DNA from: an uncultured Oscillospiraceae bacterium
GTDB lineage: Bacteria; Bacillota; Clostridia; Oscillospirales; Ruminococcaceae
Direction of reading: 5' to 3'
Assembly (NCBI GenBank): GCA_900556255.1
Contig: USNZ01000098.1
Span: forward strand, 1-5,736
Length of the DNA stretch: 5,736 nt
Position 1 is the stretch's first letter; every line of letters starts with the position of its first letter. The translations under genes were made by a program, and so were the position numbers. Positions 1 to 4,808 of this stretch are shown here, piece after piece. Under the pieces are notes generated by a model. The model was given only the letters and a program-made list of their open reading frames with translations, did no database searches and had not been told where the DNA came from.

Positions 1-95
1 TCAAGCGACTGCGCGAAAAGCTGGAGGGTGCCGCCGACAAGTGGAGCCTGAAAACCGTCTGGGGCGTCGGCTACAAGTTTGAGGTCAAGGAATGA
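1..95 (+). CDS. Response regulator, OmpR/PhoB type, C-terminal end (partial)
   Basis: Only the last 30 codons are present, read from base 3 to the TGA at 93-95; the 5' part lies outside the window. The peptide has RLREKLE, then W-S-L-K-T-V-W-G-V-G-Y-K-F. This is the end of the OmpR/PhoB winged-helix DNA-binding domain: the recognition-helix end followed by the wing hairpin with its hallmark TVWGVGYKF. Family knowledge makes it a DNA-binding transcription regulator switched by phosphorylation of a receiver domain, which is not visible here. The stop overlaps the start of the downstream sensor kinase as ATGA, so the pair is almost certainly a cognate, translationally coupled two-component system. 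The target genes and signal cannot be read from this fragment. Confidence 0.9.
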   Translation, partial: KRLREKLEGAADKWSLKTVWGVGYKFEVKE

Positions 96-1528
96 GCCGC
101 CGCAACACGATAAGCCGCGAACTGCTTTCGACCATTGCCACGGTGCTGGTGCTGGGGCTGGCGTTTATGTGCGTTATCCAGACCGCGCTGTCAGCCGCGT
201 ATTTTGTCAGCGAGCGCCACGCCGCCCTGAGCGCCGTGCTGGACGGTGCCACAGCCCTGAGCAACCGCTTTGCGGACGAAGGCTCCATTGTGACGCGGCC
301 ATTTTCTGACGATACCATGTTGGAAAGTGCCCAGAACGGCTTTGAGCTGTTCAACACGGCATCGGGCGCGCTGGTCTACATTGCCGACAAAAACGGCAAC
401 ATTTTGCTGCACACCAGCTGTGCCGATTTGACGGGGCAGAATATCCCCGCCGAGTTTTTGCAGGGTATCGGCCCCGGCAGCGACCTGTTCGACACAGGCA
501 AGATGGGCGGTGTGTACACCCATCGCTACTACACCGCCGGGCGGCTGATCAGTATGGGCGGCTACGACGGCTATCTGTTTGCCGCCACCCCCATGCGCGG
601 GCTGTTTTTGTACATTAAAGATATGCTGATCATGTTCGGCATTTCGGCGGCGGCCATTTTGCTGCTGTGCAGTATCCTGTGCGTGTTGCTGGCCAAGCGC
701 ATCACCAAACCGATTGAAAACATCAGCGTGGCGGCCCGCCGCCTGGGAAGCGGCGATTTTACCGCCCGCGCCCCCGTGGACGGCTGCGTGGAGCTTGCCG
801 ATTTTGCCACGACCTTTAACAATATGGCGGCGCGGCTGCAAACCATCGACAACTCGCGCGGGCAGTTTATGGGCAACATTGCCCACGAGCTGCGCACCCC
901 CATGACCACCATCAAGGGCTTTATCGACGGTATGCTGGACGGCACCATCCCGCCGGAGGAAAACCAGCGGTATCTCGCCATCGTCTCGCAGGAGACGGGG
1001 CGTTTGGCGCGCCTTGTGCAGAATATGCTGGACATCACCAAGCTGGAGGCGGGCGAGGTGCCCATTCACGCCAAGACCTACGACGTGTGGCAGACCATCA
1101 CCGACGTGGTGCTTTCGGACGAGCAGCGCATCGAGGACGGTAAAATCGACATCCAGGGGTTGGGGGGCGACCCGCTGTCCATCTATGCCGACCCCGATTT
1201 TGTACATCAGGTCGTCTATAATATCGTGGACAACGCCATCAAATTCACCCCCGAAAAGGGCGTTATCACCTTCTCGGCCCAGCGTCGGGGCGACATGGTG
1301 GAGGTACGCATCGAGAACACCGGCGCGGGCATTGCCGCCGAGGCGCTGCCCTTTGTGTTTGAGCGCTTTTATAAAGAGGATCGCTCCCGCGGGATGAACA
1401 CGCGCGGCAGCGGCCTGGGGCTGCATATCTGCAAGATTTTGATCAACCTTTCGGGCGGTGAGATCCACGCCGAGAGCGAGGAAGGTCAATGGTGCCGGTT
1501 TGTATTTACCCTGCCGGCGCATCCGTAA
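92..1528 (+). CDS. Two-component sensor histidine kinase (HAMP, HisKA, HATPase)
   Basis: This is a complete 478-residue membrane kinase expected to autophosphorylate and pass phosphate to the regulator encoded just upstream. It has a first membrane helix at about residues 12-36, an extracytoplasmic sensor at about 38-172, a second helix at about 177-201 and a HAMP linker at about 202-254 (KRITKPIENIS). The HisKA box NIAHELRTP carries phospho-acceptor His265. The ATPase domain has the N box NIVDNAIKFTP (377-387), a G1-type box NTGAGI (409-414), the F box FERFYKED (423-430) and the G2 box GSGLGL (439-444). The sensor includes VYIADKNGNILLHT, which suggests a Cache/PAS-like fold, but that is inference. 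The first G1 residue is Asn409 where Asp is usual. The start at 92 is supported by the ATGA overlap and a GAGG at 81-84. The ligand is unknown. Confidence 0.95.
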   Translation: MSRRNTISRELLSTIATVLVLGLAFMCVIQTALSAAYFVSERHAALSAVLDGATALSNRFADEGSIVTRPFSDDTMLESAQNGFELFNTASGALVYIADKNGNILLHTSCADLTGQNIPAEFLQGIGPGSDLFDTGKMGGVYTHRYYTAGRLISMGGYDGYLFAATPMRGLFLYIKDMLIMFGISAAAILLLCSILCVLLAKRITKPIENISVAARRLGSGDFTARAPVDGCVELADFATTFNNMAARLQTIDNSRGQFMGNIAHELRTPMTTIKGFIDGMLDGTIPPEENQRYLAIVSQETGRLARLVQNMLDITKLEAGEVPIHAKTYDVWQTITDVVLSDEQRIEDGKIDIQGLGGDPLSIYADPDFVHQVVYNIVDNAIKFTPEKGVITFSAQRRGDMVEVRIENTGAGIAAEALPFVFERFYKEDRSRGMNTRGSGLGLHICKILINLSGGEIHAESEEGQWCRFVFTLPAHP

Positions 1529-1555
1529 TGCAGCCACCCGGATATTACGAACTAT

Positions 1556-1567
1556 CGGGTAAACCGC
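1556..1567 (+). repeat. 12-bp direct repeat, left copy
   Basis: CGGGTAAACCGC occurs here and again, exactly, at 1739-1750. Both copies are preceded by a similar GAACT-containing sequence, so the relatedness extends to about 18 bases with small differences. The two copies bracket the three hairpin repeats at 1570-1712. Confidence 0.7.
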
Positions 1568-1568
1568 A

Positions 1569-1598
1569 CGGGACGCATATATGCGTCCCCTACAAACC
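1569..1598 (-). repeat. Palindromic hairpin repeat, copy 1 (inverted)
   Basis: The core GGGACGCATATATGCGTCCC (1570-1589) is a perfect 20-bp palindrome, followed by CCTACAAACC. Read on the minus strand the unit is GGTTTGTAGG plus the palindrome, which aligns with copy 3 at 1684-1713. The cores differ at paired positions on both arms, so base pairing is preserved. There is no T-run, so it does not look like a simple intrinsic terminator. Confidence 0.8.
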
Positions 1599-1628
1599 TG
1601 CCGAAAATAACAAACAAATCATTGTGCA

Positions 1629-1653
1629 GCAGGGGCGGGGTATGCCCCGCCCT
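1629..1653 (+). repeat. Palindromic hairpin repeat, copy 2 (diverged)
   Basis: The stem GGGCGGGG (1633-1640), loop TATG and CCCCGCCC (1645-1652) form an 8-bp all-GC hairpin. The leading CAGGGGCGG resembles the TAGGGGCGG of copy 3, in the same orientation, so I read it as a diverged member of the same family. The core is shorter and lacks the CATATATG centre. A loose T-run (CTCGGTTTT) follows, so weak termination of the kinase transcript is possible. Confidence 0.55.
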
Positions 1654-1683
1654 CGGTTTTACGGTGATGATAATTTACGGATT

Positions 1684-1713
1684 GGTTTGTAGGGGCGGCA
1701 TATATGCCGCCCG
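1684..1713 (+). repeat. Palindromic hairpin repeat, copy 3
   Basis: GGTTTGTAGG leads into GGGCGGCATATATGCCGCCC (1693-1712), a perfect 20-bp palindrome. It matches the reverse complement of copy 1, differing only in the stem bases ACG/CGT against CGG/CCG, which are changed on both sides. This is the pattern expected of a repeat family kept as a hairpin in DNA or RNA. Confidence 0.8.
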
Positions 1714-1738
1714 CCGCAGCATGGCAACGTGAACTTTA

Positions 1739-1750
1739 CGGGTAAACCGC
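1739..1750 (+). repeat. 12-bp direct repeat, right copy
   Basis: This is an exact second copy of the sequence at 1556-1567. It lies inside a small palindrome, TTTAC-GG-GTAAA (1735-1746). TTTACGG also occurs at 1658-1664 and 1674-1680, so short sequence units recur through this intergenic stretch. Confidence 0.7.
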
Positions 1751-1807
1751 CGACATGGCTTTTTCCCCCAAGGGGAAGGCTTTCCCGCTTTGCGTTTGTT
1801 GACAAAC

Positions 1808-1842
1808 AAAAAACCGTATGGAATTATTTTCCATACGGTTTT
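1808..1842 (-). terminator. Intrinsic terminator of the folate enzyme/lipoprotein operon (probably bidirectional)
   Basis: AAAACCGTATGGAA (1810-1823) pairs perfectly with TTCCATACGGTTTT (1829-1842) around the loop TTATT, a 14-bp stem. Read on the minus strand the hairpin ends in TTTTTTGTTTGT, a good U-tract, and it lies 18 bases past the lipoprotein stop. Read on the plus strand it ends in TTTTCCGTTTG, a weaker tract, so it may also stop transcripts from the two-component pair. Confidence 0.88.
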
Positions 1843-1859
1843 CCGTTTGCCTGTTTGTA

Positions 1860-2537
1860 TCAGTCTGCCACGGCGGGCTGGTCCATCAGCAGCTCAGGGG
1901 GCAGGTCATCGTCGTCCAATTCTTCCTCGCGGGAGGCGTCGTAGTCAAAGCTGACATTCAGGGCGGTGGCGGCGCTTTCGATGACATCATCCACATCCAC
2001 CAGGTCGTCCTCTGCCATAACGAACAGCACCTTATCGCCAAAGGTCACCACGCGGGCTTCGTCAGCGGCCACACAGACCCACTTGTGCATATTCACGCCG
2101 TTCAGCACCGCATCGGCGACGGTTTGGGCGTCCTCGGCATTTTTAACGCGCAGCAGCACCATGCTGTACGGCTGGCTGCCGATGCTCGGCTCGGTCAGGA
2201 CGGCAGCGTCCACAAGGGCGGCCTGTTCGGGGGTCAGACCCGTCTGGTAAGTGTACCAGGCCTCGTCGTTCAGGTCAACGGCCACAGTTTCCACCATCAT
2301 CAGCCCGACGTCGTAGACGGCGGTCATCTTGTCGACGATCTCCTTCAGTTCGGCGTCCGGCTCGGGCATTTCCTCATCCACGCCGAACTCCCCGTCAATA
2401 TCCTCGGCGGGGGCGGAAGCTGCCGGCTCGCTGTCGGGGGTGGGGGTCGGTTCTGCCGCAGAGGAAGAAGCGGCATTGCCGCAGGCAGTCAACAGCAGGG
2501 CGGCAGCCAGGGCGGCGGCGGTCATCATCTTTTTCAT
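1860..2537 (-). CDS. Uncharacterised secreted lipoprotein (possibly DUF4358-like)
   Basis: This 225-residue protein is probably anchored to the outer face of the membrane. Residues 1-18 form a lipoprotein signal peptide: KK near the start, an Ala/Leu-rich core and the lipobox LTAC with Cys19 as lipid attachment site. A low-complexity Ala/Ser/Pro/Glu linker (about 20-48) precedes a compact domain at about 62-195 and an acidic segment, EEELDDDD (204-211). The stretches EPSIGSQPYSMVLLRVKNAE (116-135) and HKWVCVAADEARVVTFGDKV (151-170) recall small DUF4358-type lipoproteins of Clostridia, but that is tentative recall. The longer frame back to 2633 is rejected because the signal peptide and the AAAGGA at 2546-2551 fit the ATG at 2537. 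This ATG overlaps the cyclo-ligase stop by 4 bp, so the two are co-translated. No enzymatic motif is visible. Confidence 0.88.
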   Translation of the reverse strand: MKKMMTAAALAAALLLTACGNAASSSAAEPTPTPDSEPAASAPAEDIDGEFGVDEEMPEPDAELKEIVDKMTAVYDVGLMMVETVAVDLNDEAWYTYQTGLTPEQAALVDAAVLTEPSIGSQPYSMVLLRVKNAEDAQTVADAVLNGVNMHKWVCVAADEARVVTFGDKVLFVMAEDDLVDVDDVIESAATALNVSFDYDASREEELDDDDLPPELLMDQPAVAD

Positions 2538-3091
2538 GGTAGCAATCCTTTCTCGGTCAAGATCTCTTGCGGGGAAAACGGTACATCCCAGGGGTCCTGC
2601 GGGGGCATCGGCATAACCAGCGCAGCGGGGCAAAGCAGCAGCTTTTCCCCTGTATAGTGTGCCAAAAAACGGTCATAATACCCGCCGCCGCGTCCCAGCC
2701 GTGTGCCGTTTTGCCCGGCAGCCATGCAGGGCACCAGCGCAAGGGCTTGGCCCGGCAGGGCGGCAGGGTCAACGGCGGGCAGGGCGGCGGGCGGCTCGGC
2801 AATGCCGAAATGCCCCGCAACCAACTGCGACAGTGACGTAATGTGCACCCAGTCCATCTCGGTTTGGGAGACAACGCGCGGCAGCAGCAGGCACTTGCCT
2901 TCCGCCAAGGCGCGCCGCAAAACGGCGTCTGTGTCCGGCTCGTCCGGCAGGGCGGCAAAGCACAGCACTGTGTCGGCGCGCTGCCACACGGGCAGGGCAA
3001 ACAGTATGCGGGCCATATCGGCCCCGATGCTGCGCATATCCAGCACGGCGCGCTGCTGTGCCGCAAGGCGGCGGACTTCCTGCTTGGTCAT
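2534..3091 (-). CDS. 5-formyltetrahydrofolate cyclo-ligase (MTHFS family)
   Basis: This cytoplasmic enzyme converts 5-formyltetrahydrofolate to 5,10-methenyltetrahydrofolate using ATP, returning a stored or inhibitory folate to one-carbon metabolism. The 185 residues match the usual family length. The signature GTRLGRGGGYYDR (129-141) is the glycine-rich nucleotide/substrate loop of the family. PDEPDTDAVL (49-58) matches the conserved Glu/Asp-Thr region after the second strand. PWDVPFSPQEILTE (167-180) matches the conserved C-terminal Asp and the usual ending. An in-frame ATG at 3145 would add 18 residues, but that segment covers the likely promoter. The ATG at 3091 has a GAAGGGGG-type site just upstream, and MTKQEVRR fits the family N-terminus. 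It is the first gene of an operon with the lipoprotein. It is commonly named fau, ygfA or yqgN in other species. Confidence 0.93.
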   Translation of the reverse strand: MTKQEVRRLAAQQRAVLDMRSIGADMARILFALPVWQRADTVLCFAALPDEPDTDAVLRRALAEGKCLLLPRVVSQTEMDWVHITSLSQLVAGHFGIAEPPAALPAVDPAALPGQALALVPCMAAGQNGTRLGRGGGYYDRFLAHYTGEKLLLCPAALVMPMPPQDPWDVPFSPQEILTEKGLLP

Positions 3092-3116
3092 GACGATACC
3101 CCCTTCAATGCAAGGT

Positions 3117-3145
3117 ATCATACCATATTCCCCGTCAATATACAA
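3117..3145 (-). promoter_or_regulatory. Candidate promoter of the cyclo-ligase operon (extended -10)
   Basis: On the minus strand there is TTGTAT (3145-3140), a 17-base spacer and TATGAT (3122-3117). A TGG sits directly before the -10, giving an extended -10 motif. The -10 lies in the palindrome GGTAT-C-ATACC (3114-3124). The -35 lies in the loop of an inverted repeat with arms TTCCCCGTC (3128-3136) and GACGGGAA (3146-3153). The start codon is about 26 bases past the -10. The call is by eye. Confidence 0.55.
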
Positions 3146-3165
3146 GACGGGAAATTCTGCGGTAT

Positions 3166-3195
3166 GTTACACCCCGTCGCATAAAGATGTATATT
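3166..3195 (+). promoter_or_regulatory. Candidate promoter of the DUF378 gene
   Basis: GTTACA (3166-3171), an 18-base spacer and TATATT (3190-3195) form a plausible vegetative promoter 44 bases upstream of the start codon. The -35 is a moderate match. It diverges from the cyclo-ligase promoter in the same intergenic region. Confidence 0.4.
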
Positions 3196-3223
3196 TTTTT
3201 GCCGCCGCTGCCATACTGCCTGC

Positions 3224-3230
3224 AAGGAGG
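3224..3230 (+). promoter_or_regulatory. Ribosome binding site deciding the DUF378 start
   Basis: AAGGAGG is followed by two in-frame ATGs, at 3234 (3-base gap) and 3240 (9-base gap). The second spacing is normal, so 3240 is chosen. The first would only add Met-Gln. Confidence 0.75.
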
Positions 3231-3239
3231 AGTATGCAG

Positions 3240-3437
3240 ATGAAAACTTTCAGAAATTGTATGCTTTTGCTGTCCGTCATCGGCAGCATCAACTGGGGCA
3301 TCTACGGCATTTTCGGGTTCAATGCCATCGGCTGGCTGCTGGGCGGCAGCCTGAGCTGGCTGTCCCGCGCGGTATTTATCGTGGTGGGCGTGGCGGGCCT
3401 ATACCTGCTTTTTGAGCTTTGCAGCAAGGATGACTAA
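3240..3437 (+). CDS. DUF378 family small membrane protein
   Basis: This 65-residue protein has two predicted membrane helices, at about 8-30 and 43-61. It carries the DUF378 pattern: IGSINWGIYGIFGFNAIGWL (15-34), corresponding to the family's 'G-x-NWG-x-x-G-x-F-x-x-N', then LSRAVFIVVGVAGLYLL (41-57), corresponding to 'SR-x-x-Y-x-x-VG-x-AG-x-Y'. The family is widespread in bacteria (YuzA of Bacillus belongs to it) and, as far as I know, has no established function. The length is normal. The gene stands alone, with its own strong ribosome binding site and a candidate promoter, and it converges on the rodA-like gene with a shared terminator. It ends with a short charged tail, SKDD. A specific role cannot be inferred from the sequence. 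Confidence 0.9.
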   Translation: MKTFRNCMLLLSVIGSINWGIYGIFGFNAIGWLLGGSLSWLSRAVFIVVGVAGLYLLFELCSKDD

Positions 3438-3440
3438 ACA

Positions 3441-3468
3441 AAGGCGGGCAGCCAAAGCTGCCCGCCTT
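3441..3468. terminator. Bidirectional intrinsic terminator between convergent genes
   Basis: AAGGCGGGCAGC (3441-3452), loop CAAA, then GCTGCCCGCCTT (3457-3468) form a perfect 12-bp stem. On the plus strand it is followed by CTTATT, 3 bases after the DUF378 stop. On the minus strand TTGTTTAG follows and the rodA-like gene ends 10 bases before it. It therefore probably serves both genes. Confidence 0.88.
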
Positions 3469-3478
3469 CTTATTACCG

Positions 3479-4642
3479 CTACAAAATTTCTTCCCCAAGG
3501 GTACGGTCGGTGCGGCTGTGGGCGCGCACACTCAGCACAATGCCGACGCACAGGTACATCATCAGGACGCTGGAACCTCCGGCCGAGAAAAACGGCAGCG
3601 TCACGCCGATGACGGGCAGCACCTGCAGATTCATCCCCAAATTGATGACCGTCTGCAAAAACAGTGCCGCAAAAATCCCCACGCAGATGCTGCACCCCAG
3701 CGCATCCGACGCGCCGCGGGCTGTGTTCAGGGTGCGCAGGCAGATGGCCGCCAGCAGCGCCAGCACCGCCGCCGCGCCCAAAAAGCCCAGCACGTTGGCA
3801 GTGTAGGCAAATATGAAATCGTTCCACGCGTTGGGCACAAAGATGTGTTCGCCGTCAAACAGTCCCTGCCCCGTCAGCCCGCCTGTGCCGATGGCCATAG
3901 CCCCCTTGTTCTGCTGGTAGACAATGTCCGCCAGTGCGGGGTCGTCGGGCGTCAGCACCGCCAGAATACGCTTGAACTGGTAGCCCTTTAAGATGCCGGG
4001 ACGTATTGCCAGCAGGGCGCCGACCCCCGCGCACCCTGCCGCCAGACCGCCGCCCACCAGCCAGTGCGACAGCCCGCCCGCATACAGCATGACCAGCCCC
4101 ACGCCCAAAAATACCAGCGCGGTGCCGTCGTCGCCCTGCAGGTGAATGGCCGCCGCCGGGGCCAGCAGGTGCGCCAGCAAAAGCAGCAGCGTTGCGGGGC
4201 GGTTGATTTTGTCCCGCACACGGCTCAGATGCAGCGCAAAGGTCAGGATAAAACTGATTTTTGCCAGCTCGGCGGGCTGAAAAGTCATGCCGCCCACGCG
4301 ATACCAGCTGTAATTGGACGTGCCGCCCGCATCGTAGCCGATGGTCACAAACCCGGCATGGAAATTGTGCAGAAACAGCGTAGGCAGCACAAACCCCCAC
4401 GAAACCGTGCAATGCAGCGGCCAGGCATGGGCCAGCGCACGGTAGTCCACCGTGGAAAACACCACGGCCAGCAGCAGCCCGAACAAGGCCGACAACAGCT
4501 GCACCGACGCCTTGTTGTTGGAGCCAAGCTGCGTCTGCCCGATGGACATCAGCACCAGAATGCTCAGGGCGCTGCACACCGCGCACAGCGCCAGATACCC
4601 TGCGTCCACGCGGCGCAGATACCGCCGAATCAGCCTATACAC
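3479..4642 (-). CDS. RodA/FtsW/SpoVE (SEDS) family peptidoglycan polymerase, RodA-like
   Basis: This 387-residue polytopic membrane protein has about ten hydrophobic segments. SEDS proteins polymerise lipid II into glycan strands, usually with a class B PBP. Family marks include YSWYRVGGMTFQPAELAKIS (111-130), the conserved loop with Trp113 and the QPAEL motif, and QGDDGTALV (169-177), matching 'Q-x-D-x-GT'. PNAWNDFIFAY (270-280) contains Asp275 at the position I take to be the catalytic Asp of RodA. NLGMNLQVLPVIGVTLPFFS (334-353) followed by AGGSS (354-358) is the C-terminal signature. Two positions differ from the usual form: TANVLGF where most members have a Glu-Glu-x-G-F segment, and FFSAGGSS rather than SYGGSS. 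The start is GTG at 4642 with AGGAGG 8 bases upstream. No PBP gene is adjacent. RodA rather than FtsW or SpoVE is my best reading, not proven. Confidence 0.88.
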   Translation of the reverse strand: MYRLIRRYLRRVDAGYLALCAVCSALSILVLMSIGQTQLGSNNKASVQLLSALFGLLLAVVFSTVDYRALAHAWPLHCTVSWGFVLPTLFLHNFHAGFVTIGYDAGGTSNYSWYRVGGMTFQPAELAKISFILTFALHLSRVRDKINRPATLLLLLAHLLAPAAAIHLQGDDGTALVFLGVGLVMLYAGGLSHWLVGGGLAAGCAGVGALLAIRPGILKGYQFKRILAVLTPDDPALADIVYQQNKGAMAIGTGGLTGQGLFDGEHIFVPNAWNDFIFAYTANVLGFLGAAAVLALLAAICLRTLNTARGASDALGCSICVGIFAALFLQTVINLGMNLQVLPVIGVTLPFFSAGGSSVLMMYLCVGIVLSVRAHSRTDRTLGEEIL

Positions 4643-4650
4643 GGCATACG

Positions 4651-4656
4651 CCTCCT
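4651..4656 (-). promoter_or_regulatory. Ribosome binding site deciding the rodA-like GTG start
   Basis: On the minus strand AGGAGG lies 8 bases before GTG (4642-4640). An ATG at 4647-4645 is only 3 bicodon-scale bases too near (4 bases or fewer from the site) and in another frame, where it meets TGA after five codons. This leaves GTG as the real start. Confidence 0.8.
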
Positions 4657-4671
4657 CTCTTTCCGTACTCT

Positions 4672-4701
4672 ATTATACTGTATGGGCGTGGAATTTTCCA
4701 C
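4672..4701 (-). promoter_or_regulatory. Candidate rodA-like promoter with inverted repeat
   Basis: On the minus strand a consensus TATAAT (4677-4672) lies 29 bases before the GTG start. The -35 at normal spacing is poor (TGGAAA-like). The region just upstream, 4688-4701, is the palindrome GTGGAA-TT-TTCCAC with 6-bp arms, overlapping where the -35 should be. A good -10 with a weak -35 under a palindrome is compatible with regulation, but the operator role is inference. Confidence 0.5.
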
Positions 4702-4715
4702 AAAATAAATTAAAT

Positions 4716-4744
4716 TTTACAAATCGCGAAATTTGTAGTATACT
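4716..4744 (+). promoter_or_regulatory. Strong candidate promoter of tsaE-tsaB
   Basis: TTTACA (4716-4721), a 17-base spacer and TATACT (4739-4744) form a near-consensus vegetative promoter, preceded by an A/T-rich stretch (4701-4715) like an UP element. The spacer holds an inverted repeat, TACAAAT (4718-4724), CGCGAA, ATTTGTA (4731-4737). The tsaE start is 64 bases past the -10. Confidence 0.72.
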
Positions 4745-4784
4745 ATGGTTACTACCGTGTATAGCCAAGCGGAACGCGGTGTTG

Positions 4785-4799
4785 CCTTTAGCAAAGGAG
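4785..4799 (+). promoter_or_regulatory. tsaE ribosome binding site with possible masking hairpin
   Basis: AAAGGAG (4793-4799) lies 9 bases before the ATG at 4809, which sets that start; the ATG at 4801 is out of frame and too close. CCTTT (4785-4789) can pair with AAAGG (4793-4797) over a 3-base loop, so the site could be partly masked in the mRNA. The 5-bp stem is weak and may be chance. Confidence 0.55.
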
Positions 4800-4808
4800 T
4801 ATGCAACC

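Larger units (their letters stand above)
1529..1859. other. Gene-free stretch between convergent genes
   Basis: I see no credible gene in these 331 bases; the open frames crossing them lack a ribosome binding site and recognisable motifs. The stretch contains three GC-rich hairpin repeats (1570-1712), a 12-bp direct repeat flanking them (1556-1567 and 1739-1750), a small hairpin at 1763-1777 (TTCCCC, loop CAA, GGGGAA) and a strong hairpin terminator at 1808-1842. It separates the end of the sensor kinase from the end of the oppositely directed lipoprotein gene. A weak imperfect stem just after the kinase (ACCCGGATA at 1537-1545 against TATCGGGT at 1553-1560) has no T-run and is not called as a terminator. 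Confidence 0.7.

Noticed and set aside
191..1537. Long open frame of 448 codons on the minus strand opposite the sensor kinase
   Set aside because: It is a shadow of the kinase. The kinase frame has all the family boxes in order, while the reverse frame is rich in His, Gln and Gly with no domain pattern, as expected from GC-rich antisense.
1489..1692. 67-codon plus-strand frame after the kinase
   Set aside because: It starts inside the kinase gene in another frame, runs through hairpin repeats, and has no ribosome binding site or recognisable motif.
2538..2633. Upstream extension of the lipoprotein to an ATG at 2633
   Set aside because: It would bury the signal peptide 32 residues inside the protein, and it overlaps the cyclo-ligase coding sequence. 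The ATG at 2537 has a good ribosome binding site.
1818..2657. 279-codon plus-strand frame opposite the lipoprotein
   Set aside because: It begins inside the terminator hairpin, has no ribosome binding site and has a His/Gly-rich composition without motifs. The opposite lipoprotein frame has a clear signal peptide and lipobox.
3092..3145. 18-residue N-terminal extension of the cyclo-ligase
   Set aside because: It runs through the likely -35/-10 promoter. The ATG at 3091 has its own ribosome binding site and gives the normal family N-terminus.
4755..4785. tRNA-like fragment (GCCAAGCGG resembles a Leu tRNA D-arm)
   Set aside because: No T-loop, anticodon arm or acceptor stem can be built around it, so the match is chance.
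4452..4808. 119-codon upstream extension of TsaE
   Set aside because: It lies opposite the rodA-like gene and across the tsaE promoter. TsaE length, motifs and ribosome binding site all fit ATG 4809.
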